Below are positions 1-11,040 of a stretch of 64,000 nt of DNA, one piece after another. Made by a program: the position numbers and the translations under genes. The first letter of the stretch is position 1. The number at the start of each line of letters is the position of its first letter. This DNA is from Mytilus edulis (Eukaryota > Mollusca > Bivalvia > Mytilida > Mytilidae): NCBI RefSeq assembly GCF_963676685.1, contig NC_092346.1, forward strand, positions 70,323,821 through 70,387,820, in the 5' to 3' direction. The notes below the pieces were generated by a model that had not been told where the DNA came from, did not search any database, and saw only the letters and a program-made list of their open reading frames with translations.

Positions 1-2004
1 TAATTTCACAATGTTCCGTTCCCGATCGTCGTGGCGTCTAACCACTATACCACCTTGAAGCTCTAAACAATCAAACTGACTCCATAATGACCTTAGAGAA
101 TATCCTTTATTTGATACCTCATTGTAATGTGGCCTTTGACCCTCCGTCAGCCACCGATTAACACGTTTAAGGTCCGAGTCATTCGATTGTAACTCATTGA
201 AAGTCAAGTCTTTACCTATGTCTGGCATCTTACTTGTTACTATATTCACCTGACTTTGTTCTCTCTTAGAACACTCACGGTCCGTTTTTGACTGTCTGTC
301 TGGCGCTATCTGACAAGGTTTTCTGTAAACATTAGCATTTCTATTTTGGGTACCTTGAACACGTAGGGGGACCTCAAAGTTATCAATGTGTAATAAGTTA
401 CCAAACACGTCAATCAGACACTTATTTTTCTTCATAAAGTCCAAACCTAGAATACCATCGACTTGCAGGTCAGTTACAACGGCTTCTGATATAAACTTCT
501 CTTTACCAAAATCAAGTGTGAAACTACCTTTACCTCTAAGGTTCAAAAAGTTTCCACATGCGGACTTAATTTGTGACTTAGTAGCGCTCAGATGTGGCCT
601 ATACAAGTCAGGAATAAGATCGTACACTTTTGTAGAAACTAGAGTTAATGTGGCTCCAGTATCCACTACAAACTTGACTAGTATATCATGAATAAGTAAC
701 TCGACATACATGCCTGCATCCTCTGATGCTGAAATGACAACGCCTTTATCTTTATTTGCCGCCTTTTCTCCAGACTTAAGTGTCCTGACCGATCCGTCCG
801 TATCAGGTCCTTTCGTATATCCTCCCCGAGCATTTTGTTTCTTAATACTATTGGGACAATTTCTTGCAAAGTGTCCTATTTCACCACAACTAAAACAAGG
901 ACCACCCCTTTTTCTGTTGCTTTGAGTATTATAGGTCTCCCCCCGTGGTTGGAATTTCTTTTGAGAATTTAAATCCTTAAGCGTCATCATGTCGTTCGTT
1001 AAAGATTGTAAATTATTCTCCATTGTCTGCATCCATGTCGCCATATTCTCCATTGATACAATAGTATCCGGACTATTAGACGCTTCTGTCCGTTCGTCAC
1101 TCGTAGTCTGTCGTAAGTGACCCATGCTTTTCATTGTTCTACTCTCAGCTTTGTTGTAGGCTTCGAGCTCAACTGCCAACCGTATAGTATCATTGAGACC
1201 TTTAGGACGAGACTGTTTAATTCTAAGTCTCATTTCAGAGTCTACTAATGCGTCCAAAAATTGTTCCTTGGCAAGCGTGTCTCTTAATTCTAATGGGGCA
1301 GTAGGGTATGCCAGATTAGACAGTCGTCTAACTGACTGACCTAACTCAGGTAGAGTTTCACTTGCTTTCTGGCGTCGTTCTTTGAATTGAACGCGATAAA
1401 GTTCTGTTTGACTGGATGGAGCAAAGCGTTCCTCCAGTGCAAATACTAGGTCTGAAAATATTTGTCTCTTTTCCTTTGGTAAATCACCAAGGACTGCTTG
1501 GGCCTGTCCAATCAGTGACACGGCCAAGTACAAACCTTTTTGATATTCAGACCACCTATTAACAAGGGCGCACATCTCAAAGTGTGATAAATAATCAATC
1601 CAAGGAGTAAGGCCATCATATTTTGAAGGTTTGATTTTAACATCATTTGATCCAGAGCTTACAGTATGAGCAGTGCTTTGATTTTTTGTTGATTCCTGCT
1701 TAGGACTAAAATTTTGAATTTTATCTTGCCCTATGGATTTTCTGTTATTTACCTGAGGATTTGTAATGATATCCCTATCTAGCAAAGGTAGTGTATCACC
1801 CACGGCTAATCCTACAGGTGTTGATAGAGACGGCCCTGTCGTCACTACGCCTTAATCATGTTCTTTGTTTTCAACAACTTTTGGACGTACACCCTGACCT
1901 CTAGGTGTAGAAGATATAAAACCTTGTCCATGTTGTATTGTGCTCTCGCTAAGAGACTGTATTTGTCTACTTATTTCAGCAATCTGATCGTCAATATTTG
2001 ACAT
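1..2004 (-). pseudogene. LTR retrotransposon gag-protease-integrase(start) reading frame, one nonsense codon, runs off the window
   Basis: Seen: read on the minus strand from the ATG at 2004, the frame is open for 50 codons, hits a TAA at 1854-1852, then stays open for 617 codons to base 1. I checked every triplet for stops. Order of parts: a gag-like helical region (about 1640-1150), a CCHC zinc knuckle C-x2-C-x4-H-x4-C (about 897-856), a retropepsin with VDTGAT (about 666-649) and the later DGILGLDF (about 457-434). From about 190 to 1 comes a segment with ELQSND...RWLTEG...LWSQFD...GGIVVRR. That last part resembles the stretch just before the integrase zinc finger in Ty3/gypsy elements. 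Only about 80 codons separate protease and this segment, so no RT/RNase H lies between them. Inferred: gag-pol of a gypsy-like element, either Gmr1-like in domain order or internally deleted. The single stop makes it probably dead, unless it is read through. Confidence 0.8.
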
Positions 2005-2196
2005 ATTTATTACAGTACAGTGTAATCAGAATGACACAATTTTTATTAAATAGTACACTCGTATTTCAACTCAGCCGTGACTTACAACTATGCCTCACGG
2101 TTGATGCACTTTAATCTTTTATTAAAGTAAACATTGATATTAACTGACAATAAATTAAATGACGATCAATCAATCAAATAGTATTTGATAGACAAC

Positions 2197-2220
2197 TTGA
2201 ATCCCAACCGCTAGCCACCA
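2197..2220 (-). other. Primer binding site resembling the 3' end of tRNA-Leu
   Basis: On the minus strand, four bases after the presumed LTR end, the sequence starts TGGTGGCTAGCGGTTGGGAT. Its complement resembles a metazoan tRNA-Leu 3' end (CCCACCGCTGCCACCA) with two extra single bases. Its position between LTR and gag ATG is what a minus-strand primer site requires. The tRNA assignment is inference from memory of tRNA-Leu. Confidence 0.5.
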
Positions 2221-2429
2221 AATATGTAACGTGTAACCAGGCGTTTATATCTTAAACGAACGTTCCAGTAAATACTTGGATCCAAGTTGTCCACAAACAA
2301 TACGTCAATACCAAAAACTATAACTATCTATATTATTCACAATGAACCAAAATATACACACTGACTCTTTGTCGAAATAAAGTAACAACGGACAATAAAA
2401 CAATTATATATATACACAAATATAATTAT

Positions 2430-2720
2430 AACACAGCCTGTCCTCCTAATAGAACAACCTGTCCTATACGACAGTGCGGGCGAGTGCAGTATGTTACTAC
2501 CAGACAGTGCGGACTGGTACAACTTGTCCTCCTAGTAGGACAGCCTGTCACTACCAGACAGTGTGGGCTGGAACAACTTGTCCTCCGAGTGGGACACTCT
2601 GTCACTAACAACTAAAGTGGACTATTGCAGTCTGTTCTCCGAGTGAGACAGTCTGCTCTACCGACTTCCAATGTTAGACCAACTTGTACCCAGTACAAGT
2701 TGTCCCCAGTACAAGTTGTC
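2430..2720. repeat. Diverged tandem repeat inside the putative LTR
   Basis: Roughly four units of about 60-75 bp carrying ACAACTTGTCCTCC, an AGTnGGACAG core and CACTACCAGACAGTG recur between 2440 and 2660. They are followed by two shorter repeats of CCCAGTACAAGTTGTCC near 2690-2720. Units are diverged and uneven in length. They would lie in the transcribed (R-U5) part if the TATA box at 2819 is used. Confidence 0.6.
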
Positions 2721-2817
2721 CTCTTGTCAAACTTACAGCTATGTAGCGTACTCACTATTGTAAGCCAGTCTTCTTCTGTAAGAACATCGACAGAACCCGA
2801 ATTGTATTCCTCACCCA

Positions 2818-2825
2818 CTTATATA
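2818..2825 (-). promoter_or_regulatory. TATA box of the LTR
   Basis: Minus strand reads AGAGTATATAAGTGGG, a strong TATA match. A start about 30 bases downstream (near 2790) would give a long leader before the gag ATG at 2004. Assignment to the LTR is inference. Confidence 0.4.
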
Positions 2826-3045
2826 CTCTAGGGCGAATTCACTATTTAATGAATAGGGGTGTTCTCTAAATGTTCCCGATACCGAACACAAGAGTACCTC
2901 TCAAACACCCCCATACAAATGGACCCAACCATTGACTCTCCCGCCAAACGTCTAAATCTACACAACGCTTCCTTCTACATGAAATATGCATATAAAAAAC
3001 AAGATTCTTCTTGTTTGTTACCATAACAACCAATAAACATTACAG

Positions 3046-3411
3046 AAGCATCCAAATTTACGGAAACAAGCACAATATTTAACTTCTGTTTGCTGTTTAG
3101 TAAGAGACTATGACAATGGGCAATACATTCTCTTTGACAGATGTGGTAAAATGTTTTTGGATCCATTAGTTCACGCTATTGCTTCATGTGACTATCTTGA
3201 CGAAACACGTGATAACTTTTGGTGTGAAATTATAAACATCAACCCAATTACTTTTAGTATCTTCCTAGCAAACATGTCTGATGAAGAACTATTTTATTAC
3301 TTACTTTCTTGCAATTCGGACAATTTCCCACTTGAAACCGACCAATTAGAGACATTCCAAGCTATATGCGTTCGATATATCCATAAATTTGGAACTTTAC
3401 TTCAAGATTAA
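3046..3411 (+). CDS. Probable terminal coding exon of an unrecognised gene
   Basis: An acceptor (ACATTACAG) at 3037-3045 is followed by 121 in-frame codons and a TAA at 3409-3411. An internal ATG at 3151 would give an 86-residue protein, but the 35 codons before it look equally coding, so I prefer the exon reading. Composition is ordinary and soluble, mixed charged and aromatic, with RDYDNGQYILFD early and NMSDEELFYYLL in the middle. No family is recognised. Upstream exons are not found; the LTR element immediately to the left may sit in the preceding intron. It could also be a chance open frame, since no donor or homologue is visible. Confidence 0.4.
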   Translation, partial: KHPNLRKQAQYLTSVCCLVRDYDNGQYILFDRCGKMFLDPLVHAIASCDYLDETRDNFWCEIININPITFSIFLANMSDEELFYYLLSCNSDNFPLETDQLETFQAICVRYIHKFGTLLQD

Positions 3412-3783
3412 TATAACTGTAATATCCGTTACTGACAATTACTCACTTCAACTGATCATGTCATTTTCTGATTTAATTTGCCTATGTTGTTCATTTGTTT
3501 AATTTTTTGTGTTTATCATGTTTATTATTTTCACTCTCCTCCTGGAGGCAATGAAGAATATATATATATAATAACTCGACAATTATCGACACCGCTACAC
3601 ACCTCCTTTGAATTATAGTCTTTCCCGTGAAATGTGTTTTGTTGTTATCATTAATTTATATGCCGATTTTAGATAATTATATAAAAAATACAGGTATAAT
3701 TGCACGGCTTATTAGTTTAAATCTGCCATAATTTATTATAACTACATATATGTTTTAGAGTATAACTTTGTTGGTTAAAAAAA

Positions 3784-4070
3784 ATGTCACGTTTAAATGA
3801 TCCTAGTTCAGTAGTAAAGGTTATTTATAGACCATAGTAAATTCCACTTTAAAATCGAAATTCAGCTTTATTTTGTTAGAAATGGCTACATTGAGGGTAA
3901 GATTGTTATACATGTATATATAACAAGAGGCAGTAATAGCCATTTGTGTCAATCGTTTTTTTTTTGTGTATTTATGAGTTTTCTAATTTTTTTATATTTG
4001 GTATCTGGTTTCAGTTTATTTCAATTGATTTTTAAGTTTTGTTTTAATATTGGTTCCAAAGTGACGACGC
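3784..4070 (+). repeat. Direct duplication, copy 1: possible duplicated first exon
   Basis: Starts ATGTCACGTTTAAATGATCC and contains, 105 bases later, ATGGCTACATTGAGGGTAAG, that is a short ATG-led stretch abutting a consensus splice donor. It then has an acceptor-like GGTATCTGGTTTCAG further on. The same order recurs about 815 bp downstream. The reading M-A-T-L-R then intron is a guess. Confidence 0.5.
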
Positions 4071-4598
4071 GTATGCAATTCCCATACTCAATGTATACTA
4101 AAAAAACACAGCATACCAGTAGAACAGTCCAAATTCAAACAAGGAAAACATAATTTATCTATCTACATGACCACTTACGATAATAACTACTTCTGGGTTC
4201 TTCCAATATGACCTGTGTCTCTGCTACTTAAATCAGTGAGAAGAAGCTTGATCACTTGATATTTTTTTTTTTTAATCTATCAGATAATGTCTAAAATGAT
4301 TCACAAATATTATGTTATTACATGTAGTACTGCCAAAGGTTCATTATAAGTAGTATAGTAAGTACTTTTTCTGAGTGTCGCTTAACATTTTACTGGCATT
4401 TGGCAAGAATACTTCTTAACGGTCTTAAATGCACCAATTGAATTTCCCAGCATCTGTATATAAAATAAACTAACCGGTTTCTTAGCTTAATTCAAAATAA
4501 ATCAGATATATATCATGAAGATTATCACTCTTACATATACACATTATTTAGTTTAAAACGTCAGTTATATTTGAAAAGTCCTTTGTTTGTTTAATAAA

Positions 4599-4912
4599 AT
4601 GTCACGTTTGAATGATCCTATAGTTCAGTAGTAAAGTTTATTTATAGACCAGAGGAAATTCCACTTCAAAATCGAAAATACAAACCTTTTGATATTTGTT
4701 AGAAATGGCTCTATTTAGGGTAAGACCGGCGTGGCGTAATATATGTAACATTAAAAAGTTATAGTTATTTGATGAAATCTGGATTGATTTAAGTGGATGA
4801 TTGAACTAGATTTTTATGTTTGATATCAGGTTTCAGCTTATATCAGTATTGAGTTTCATATCGGACTTTAAAGTTATGATTATTAGTTCCTTGAGCATAG
4901 TGACGACAACTT
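4599..4912 (+). repeat. Direct duplication, copy 2: possible duplicated first exon
   Basis: Matches copy 1 at ATGTCACGTTTGAATGATCC, GTAAAGTTTATTTATAGACC, ATGGCTCTATTTAGGGTAAG, the acceptor-like GATATCAGGTTTCAG and AGTGACGAC. The upstream small frame is shifted relative to copy 1 (AGT versus ATAGT), whereas ATGGCT...AGGGTAAG keeps its frame. Confidence 0.5.
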
Positions 4913-5494
4913 TGTTTTCTTACAATTTAATGAGAACAGATTTAGTAAAGGAAAGCAAATGCAACTAATAATTGTTAATTATTATCTCCCTTATTTTACT
5001 AATTTTTGGGAGATAACTAAGAAGACTGCACCAGAACGTTTTTATAAATGAGTAAAAACCGAAAGGAAACTGTTATTGGTGTACAAAACTTATTTTATAC
5101 AATTGCTCCATAACGACTATTAATTATCTAAAATGACAAATGCATCAGGATAATTACAATTCTATTTTGTAGAATATAAACTGGGAAAGCATCATTGCCT
5201 TAAGTATACGAGTACTGTTCCTTGGTTTCTTGGATATAATTTTCAGATTTAGCTACCAATACCTTGGATGGGTATCATATATTGTACGATGTTTGGGTAA
5301 GTGTTACAATTGAACGAAGACTCCCTATATCAATATTATACTCTAGAAGTTAATGAAAATAACAATGTTTGTGAATTTATTCCAATATCTGAATCATACA
5401 CTTTCTTGACTCATTTTAAAACATTTACCCGGAATTTTTTTATTAAGGAATGAATTTTTGAAATGTGTTTGAAAAACGGACAGCAAGTATTAAA

Positions 5495-5975
5495 CACTGG
5501 ACACTTTAAATTTGCAAAACACTCATTTGCAAATCCGCCGCCGCCTCAAACAAGAGCTACAATGTCATGAATATAACCAAAATGTGCGGAATTACATGGG
5601 ATTCAATAATTTCATTGGTTTTCTACTGTTACTCTTATATTTATTTTGCTATTTGATTTATAAAAACATGGGATTTTCAATATCCCATGGGACAGGGCAA
5701 AATCCCATGGGATTGACCATTACCAAAATCCCATGAGATTTTTTTTGGTCCCATGGGATTATTGTAGTCCCATGGGATATTTGTTGTCCCATGGGACCAA
5801 AAAAATCCCATGGGACTTTAATTATCCCATGGGATTTTTAATATCCCATGGGACAAAATAAAATCCTATGGGATTAAAATTATAAATATATAGATATATA
5901 GATATAAATATATAGATATAAATATATAGTAATGTGAATGTAACAATGAATGCTGTTTGGTAGTAAAATGTTTTA
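5495..5975 (+). repeat. Inverted-repeat element with palindromic 12-mer array, left copy
   Basis: Begins CACTGGACACTTTAAATTT and is repeated in reverse complement at 12357-12809. Order: unique head with GCCGCCGCCTC, a conserved stretch that can encode a hydrophobic segment (LLLLLYLFCYLIY), the 12-mer array, then a TATAGATATAAA-type microsatellite and TTTGGTAGTAAAATG. The frame at 5512-5736 stops after 74 codons in this copy but runs on to 127 codons in the other (12338-12721). I do not call it a gene. Confidence 0.75.
5668..5875. repeat. Array of about 11 self-complementary 12-mers (RTCCCATGGGAY)
   Basis: ATCCCATGGGAT or one-base variants occur about eleven times with 7-8 base A/T-rich spacers, a period near 19-20. 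Each unit is its own reverse complement. A few units have decayed (CCCATGAGAT, CCTATGGGAT). Confidence 0.9.
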
Positions 5976-7547
5976 AATGTATACAAGGTTTTTAATATTT
6001 ATTAAATATACATATACATATATCTAATATTTTTTTTCATTTTGTCACAAATATGTTTTTAATTTGTTTATATGACAATAAAGATTATTCTTATTTTGGA
6101 ATGTATAATAATATTTACAGTCAAAGAGTAAAGTCCTTTCACTGAAACAAAATGATGAAATGTCTAAATAAATGAAAAAATATTGTTTTGAAATCTTTGT
6201 CTTGTTTATTCTACTATGAAAAATAGAACTGAAAAAAATATTTCATATTCTGACTGAATTGTTTACTCTTTTCACGAGGTAAGGTTTTCTTTGTTATAGT
6301 TTCATTGCAATACATGAATATGCAAACAATTTGAATTATATACCTTTGAGGTGTACATAATGGTATGCTTATATTTGCAAATTTATAATATAAACGCTTT
6401 CTGTTAAAGTTTTTGTTTTCTTTTCCCCCAACTTGCTATGTACAATAATTCAGTCCACTATATAAGAGTCAAGTCAATAAATTATTTCATCCACCAGAAT
6501 ATTCCTGCAATTCTTAGACAAAACATTTTTTCAATCTGTTCTTCAAAGATCTTCCTCGTACATCTTTATTGGATGGAGCAATTCAAATGAGAAGACAAAG
6601 CAAGTTTATTTGGACAACATACTAATATTTTGTTCATTCGTTCCTTCTTTCAATTGATAATTACATTGTTGCATTTATATGATCAAGTTCTTGTGCATCT
6701 ATGATCGTGATGATATGACTCCTATTTGTTTATAGTCATTATGTTGAAATTTCCCCTTTCTAATAAATGTAGGAAAAAACACATTCCATTTCAAATTAAT
6801 AAAAAAAAGTCGCACTATGAAGAAAAATATCAACTTTAAGTTTTCTGTTCAGTATTGATCTGTTGTATGATGACCATGAAAACCGAGATGTCTGACCTAC
6901 AAATACACAAAACTCAAAAATTATCAGTGAAGAGAGCAATAAAATAGCTATGTTATCATGTTTATGAATATTATAATAAACTTTCATTTGAATATTCATT
7001 GTTAGTACTCTTATTTTAGTGCTTTGTGTCTATGATTTACATATTATTGGTTGTTGTTTGGTTCCATGTTGCAGTCTTTTGAATTAAGCCCATTGCAACA
7101 AATGTTTACAATTTGTTCAAATGTTGTGCTGTTATTAAAACCACTGTCCGGTATAGGGTTTGCTCATTGTCAAAGGCTGTACAGTGAACTATTTTTGTTA
7201 AATTAAGGCAGCTTGCGGGTCTAAATCAATTTTTTTTCTTAATATATGATTTCGCTATATTTTTCTATAAATGAACTTTATCTTATACTTAATAGAAAAA
7301 TTAAAAAAATTAAAATGGGGTCACCGTTCATTTACGCTCTCAATCTGCCTTCGAAAGAAACATACATTTTTGTAAAGGTACTTTTTTTTCTGTTGAACTA
7401 ATACATGTAAATAGAGGTAATATCGAAAATATAAAAAGAACTAAATTACAGAACATGCAGAAATCGCTTATATTTTTTATAATAGTTTAGTTTAAGTACA
7501 GCTTATTTGAAAATGGTAATAAACAAGAATGTGTCCAAAGTACACTG
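5976..7547. other. No gene seen
   Basis: AT-rich sequence. The only thing recognised is a fragment of the dispersed retroposon tail near 7135-7215 (GGTATAGGGTTTGCTCATTG ... GGCTGTACAGTGA). Open frames here are short and low-complexity. Confidence 0.6.
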
Positions 7548-7979
7548 ATGCCCCACTCGCTCTATCATTTTCCATGTTCAATGGACTGTAAATTTGGTAA
7601 AAAATCTAATTTGGAATTAAATTTAGAAAGATCATACCATAGGGAACATGTGATCTAAATTTCAAGTGGATTGGACTTCAACTTCATCAAAAACTACCTT
7701 GACCAAAAACTTTAACCTGAATCGCACTTTCATTTTCTATGTTCAGTGGACCGTGAAATTGGGGTCAAAAGTCTAATTTGGCTTTAAAAGTAGAAAGATC
7801 ATAATATCATAAGCAACATGTGTACTAAGTTTTGAAGTTGATTGGACTTCAGCTTCATCATAAACTACCTTGACCAAAAACTTTAACCTGAAGCGGGACA
7901 GACGGACGGACGAACGGACGGTCGAACGAACAAACAGACCAGAAAACATAATGCCCCTCTACTATCGTAGGTGGGGCAT
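7548..7979. mobile_element. MITE-like element with ATGCCCCAC ends and an internal tandem duplication
   Basis: Terminal inverted repeat ATGCCCCAC at 7548-7556 against GTGGGGCAT at 7971-7979. The right end itself folds as a hairpin (ATGCCCC...GTAGGTGGGGCAT, 7951-7979). The body holds two direct copies of about 165 bp, each ending GACCAAAAACTTTAACCTGA, then a GGACGGACGAACGGACGG stretch. There is no coding capacity, so it would need a transposase from elsewhere. Confidence 0.75.
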
Positions 7980-10650
7980 AAAAAATATAGGTCAGCAATG
8001 AGTTAAAAAAGATATTAAATTTCTAATGCCAAAAAATGGCATTTTGAACCAAAGGGAGATAATTTGGAGCTTTTTCAATGATATATACTTTCAAAAGTCA
8101 TCTTGGGCCAAAACGAATTGATTGTTTTGAATGATTTGTGTACCATATGATAACATGGATAAAGTAACAACTAATAAAGTTATAAATAAAATGAGTTATG
8201 AAAAAAAAATATTTTAAATATTTTTCTGAAATTTGTATACCCTAGAGCCTCCTTAAATGTCATTTGATCTCTATTGGAGAAAAGTCTCATTGGAAATCAG
8301 ACTGCTAAGTGCTTCTTATTTTTATATCAACACAGCCATATTATACCTGTCCAATATCAGGAGCTTGTACATAGTTCAGTGGTTGAAGTTGGTTCATATC
8401 GGTCATTTTTGTTTTTCATAATTTGTTGTTTTTATAAATTAGTCTGGTATATTTGAAGTTTGAATTGATGCTTTGTTTCAAATTTTGTTAGTGTTGTCTA
8501 TTATAGATTACTATCACATGTATAGGGTATGGGTTTTCTCATTACTTACAGGTCATCAATGGCCTCTAATAGGTAATTACAATGCTTACATCCACTAAAT
8601 TGAATTCTGTTGGATAGTTTTCTCATTCATCATGTTCATCATACATTGTCATACCACATCTTATTTTAATAAATATTTAATCATTATTATGACCAAAACT
8701 TTTATAACAGTGGACATACCATTTAGGCGTTGTTGACCTCTGTAAATCTATATTTGTTGATAATTTCTTCTGTTTAAAGTTTCCCTTTATCTTAAATGTT
8801 CTTGCCCTACACATAAAAGGGTAAACATTATCATTTAATAAACTAAAAACAAAAATAACTACTATTACATAATTAGTAGGCAACTGAAAATTTGGCCTCA
8901 TTTGTATATAACATCGACTTGCTCATCATTCTTGCTGTTTAATATTATCATTATTCTATGAAAATGAGGTCACAGTAAAATTAACCTTGGCAGACAAACA
9001 TCTTCTTATTTTTATATGATACCTTGTAGTCATTCCGTACAACAACAAGTAGACCTATGCTTATGCATGTTATAATATCTGATAAAATGACAAAACCAAG
9101 AAAACTTATCATTAACCAAAGAACATAAAATGCGGTCATGGTTATATAAATCTGCAAGACAGACATGCACACCTTACAATTGTTACATATCCACCAAATA
9201 TAATCTTCCTGTAACTTTAAACATATGATAAACTGACAAAACTATGCAGTGTTTCATTGACCAATGAACCATTTAAAATGAGGTCAAGGTCATATAAAAT
9301 ATGGCAGACAGACATGTGCATCTTACAATCATTCCATTCACTAAATAAAGGGGCCTTATTGCTTACAGTATCCGGAAAATAGACCAAACCACAAAAAATA
9401 AACATTTTCAAAGTTCCTTATACCCTGCCAATTTGTCATGGATGTGCCTGTTCCAAGTCAGGATCCTATAATTCAGTGATTGTCGTTTGTTTATGTGTAA
9501 CATATCTGTTTTTCCATTTTTTGCACATAAATTAGGTCGTTAGTTTTCTCGTTTGAATTGTCATTACTGGACCTTTTATAGCTGACTATGCAGTATGGGT
9601 TTTGTTCATTGTTGAAGGCTGTATGGTGACCTTGTGTTGTTAATTTCTGTTTCATTTGGTCTCTTTTTTATATTGTCCAATGTATTATGAAAATAAAGTA
9701 AGATGACATATGCACCTAGTTGACCTTTTGCTAATTTGACAATAAGAAAGTAGAAAAACTGGCAAAAAAAAAAGTAACATTAAGCAATGAACCATAAAAA
9801 TGAGGTCAAAATTGAATAAAAGTAAAAACATGCCAGACTAACATGTACATCCCTAAAAATGTTCATACAACAAATATACTTAAAGTCCTTGGAATCAATC
9901 TTAATATGCGTAATCTTGTACAAAGGAATATAAGTATGCAAAAGACATATACATGATATATGGCCCGGGCCCCCCCCCCCTTTTCGTGGGAAAAATTTGG
10001 TTGATTGTATAGGAAATCATTGAAGCATGACTGGAGCGGGCCCCCCTTAGGTCAGTCAGCAGGCCCCCCTTAGGAAAAGTTCTGGATCCGCCACTGTTTC
10101 GGTTTGTTTAAATATTTCGGAGGTTATTATAACCTCCTTTTTTGTGATGATGTTTTTGTTTTTAAGTTGGGATAATTGTTTGTACCAACAAAAAGAAAAA
10201 CACAAAGTTAATCTAAAATTATGTTTTTATCATTTTTTTATGTTTAGGTTGTCAGCAAGATGAAAAGGACAAATATTGCAGTTCAAAATTCAAAATGTGG
10301 ATAAGCTGAGGTTCTTGAAAGGTCCTACCTTTGCAGATTTTCATATTTTGCATGAATGAATTTAAAGTTTATATGATGGATGGCAGAGAAAGAAAAAAAA
10401 ACTTTTCAATTATCTGCTCCTGAAGGATAAATGTAAAACATCTTGTTTTCGGTAAGTTTCATGCTCCTGTTAGTGCATTCATCTGTTCAGTCTTTCCTCT
10501 AAATTGTATCCTCGTTAAGTTTTTGGTGAGTGTTCACAATGAATTTCAGTAAGTAACTTGTGGATTTACATGTTTATACTAAAAATTTAGTGCTAATATT
10601 AATGGGATTTTAGCATGACATCCTGGAAAATGCTTGTTAATCATGTTTAT
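7980..10650. repeat. Repeat-rich stretch with two diverged retroposon tails (8340-8670, 9430-9690), no gene
   Basis: At 8340-8670 and 9430-9690 are diverged plus-strand copies of the dispersed family described at 10845 (AAGTCAGGATCCTATAATTC, GGGTTTTGTTCATTGTTGAAGGC). A C-run precedes a GGCCCCCCTTAGG doublet at 9964-10075. No supported gene. Confidence 0.6.
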
Positions 10651-10700
10651 GTTCCAGAACATATGAGTATTTGGACTGTACACGTACAGTCTGCCCAATT
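10651..10700. repeat. Short palindromic repeat (ACTGTACACGTACAGT)
   Basis: GTTCCAGAACATATGAGTATTTGGACTG is followed by a perfect palindrome ACTGTACACGTACAGT. It shares the ATATGAGTATTTGGAC string with the ends of the element at 24325-26201. A second relative lies at 11100-11135 (GTTCCGGACCGTAAACGTAC then GGTCC). Confidence 0.5.
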
Positions 10701-10844
10701 TTAAGAAGTTGGTCAAGTTTATTAGAAACAAATGTACAGTACAGATCAACATAACTGAAATCTTAAATAGATTAATACAAAAAGTTTGCAGTTGAAATAA
10801 AAACACATGTTTGGTTGAGCTGGTACTAGACACTTTTTTTTACA

Positions 10845-11040
10845 TAAATAAGGCCGTTAGTTTTCTCGTTTGAATTGTTTTACATTGTCTTATCGGGGCC
10901 TATTATAGCTGACTATGTGGTATGGGCTTTGCTCATTGTTGAAGGCCGTACAGTGACCTATAGTTGTTAATGTCTGTGTCATTTTGGTCTTTTGTGGATA
11001 GTTGTCTCATTGGCAATCATACCACATCTTCTTTTTTATA
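10845..11040 (+). repeat. Dispersed retroposon family A (3' end ACCACATCTTCTTTTTTATA)
   Basis: A clean copy of the commonest repeat in the window: AAGGCCGTTAGTTTTCTCGT ... TATGGGCTTTGCTCATTGTT ... GTTGTCTCATTGGCAATCAT ... ACCACATCTTC. Other copies lie at 29100-29310, 41520-41815, 54870-55010 (+) and 51785-52140, 53076-53453 (-). Two minus-strand insertions with target-site duplications (see findings) show that the family moves as a unit. Confidence 0.7.

Larger units (their letters stand above)
2225..2978 (-). repeat. Putative 5' LTR of the retrotransposon
   Basis: Bounded on the gag side by ...TTACA (2225-2229 read on minus) directly before the primer site. The far end is uncertain: minus-strand TGTAGA occurs near 2978 and 2962. 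It holds a good TATA box and a tandem repeat block. The partner LTR would lie left of the window, so the ends cannot be confirmed here. Confidence 0.4.

Noticed and set aside
386..925. Plus-strand frames of 101 and 71 codons
   Set aside because: They lie antisense to the open minus-strand gag-protease frame, whose motifs (CCHC, DTG) settle the strand.
5668..5875. CRISPR-like regular repeat array
   Set aside because: Units are 12-base palindromes with 7-8 base spacers in a eukaryotic genome; no unique long spacers and no cas genes.
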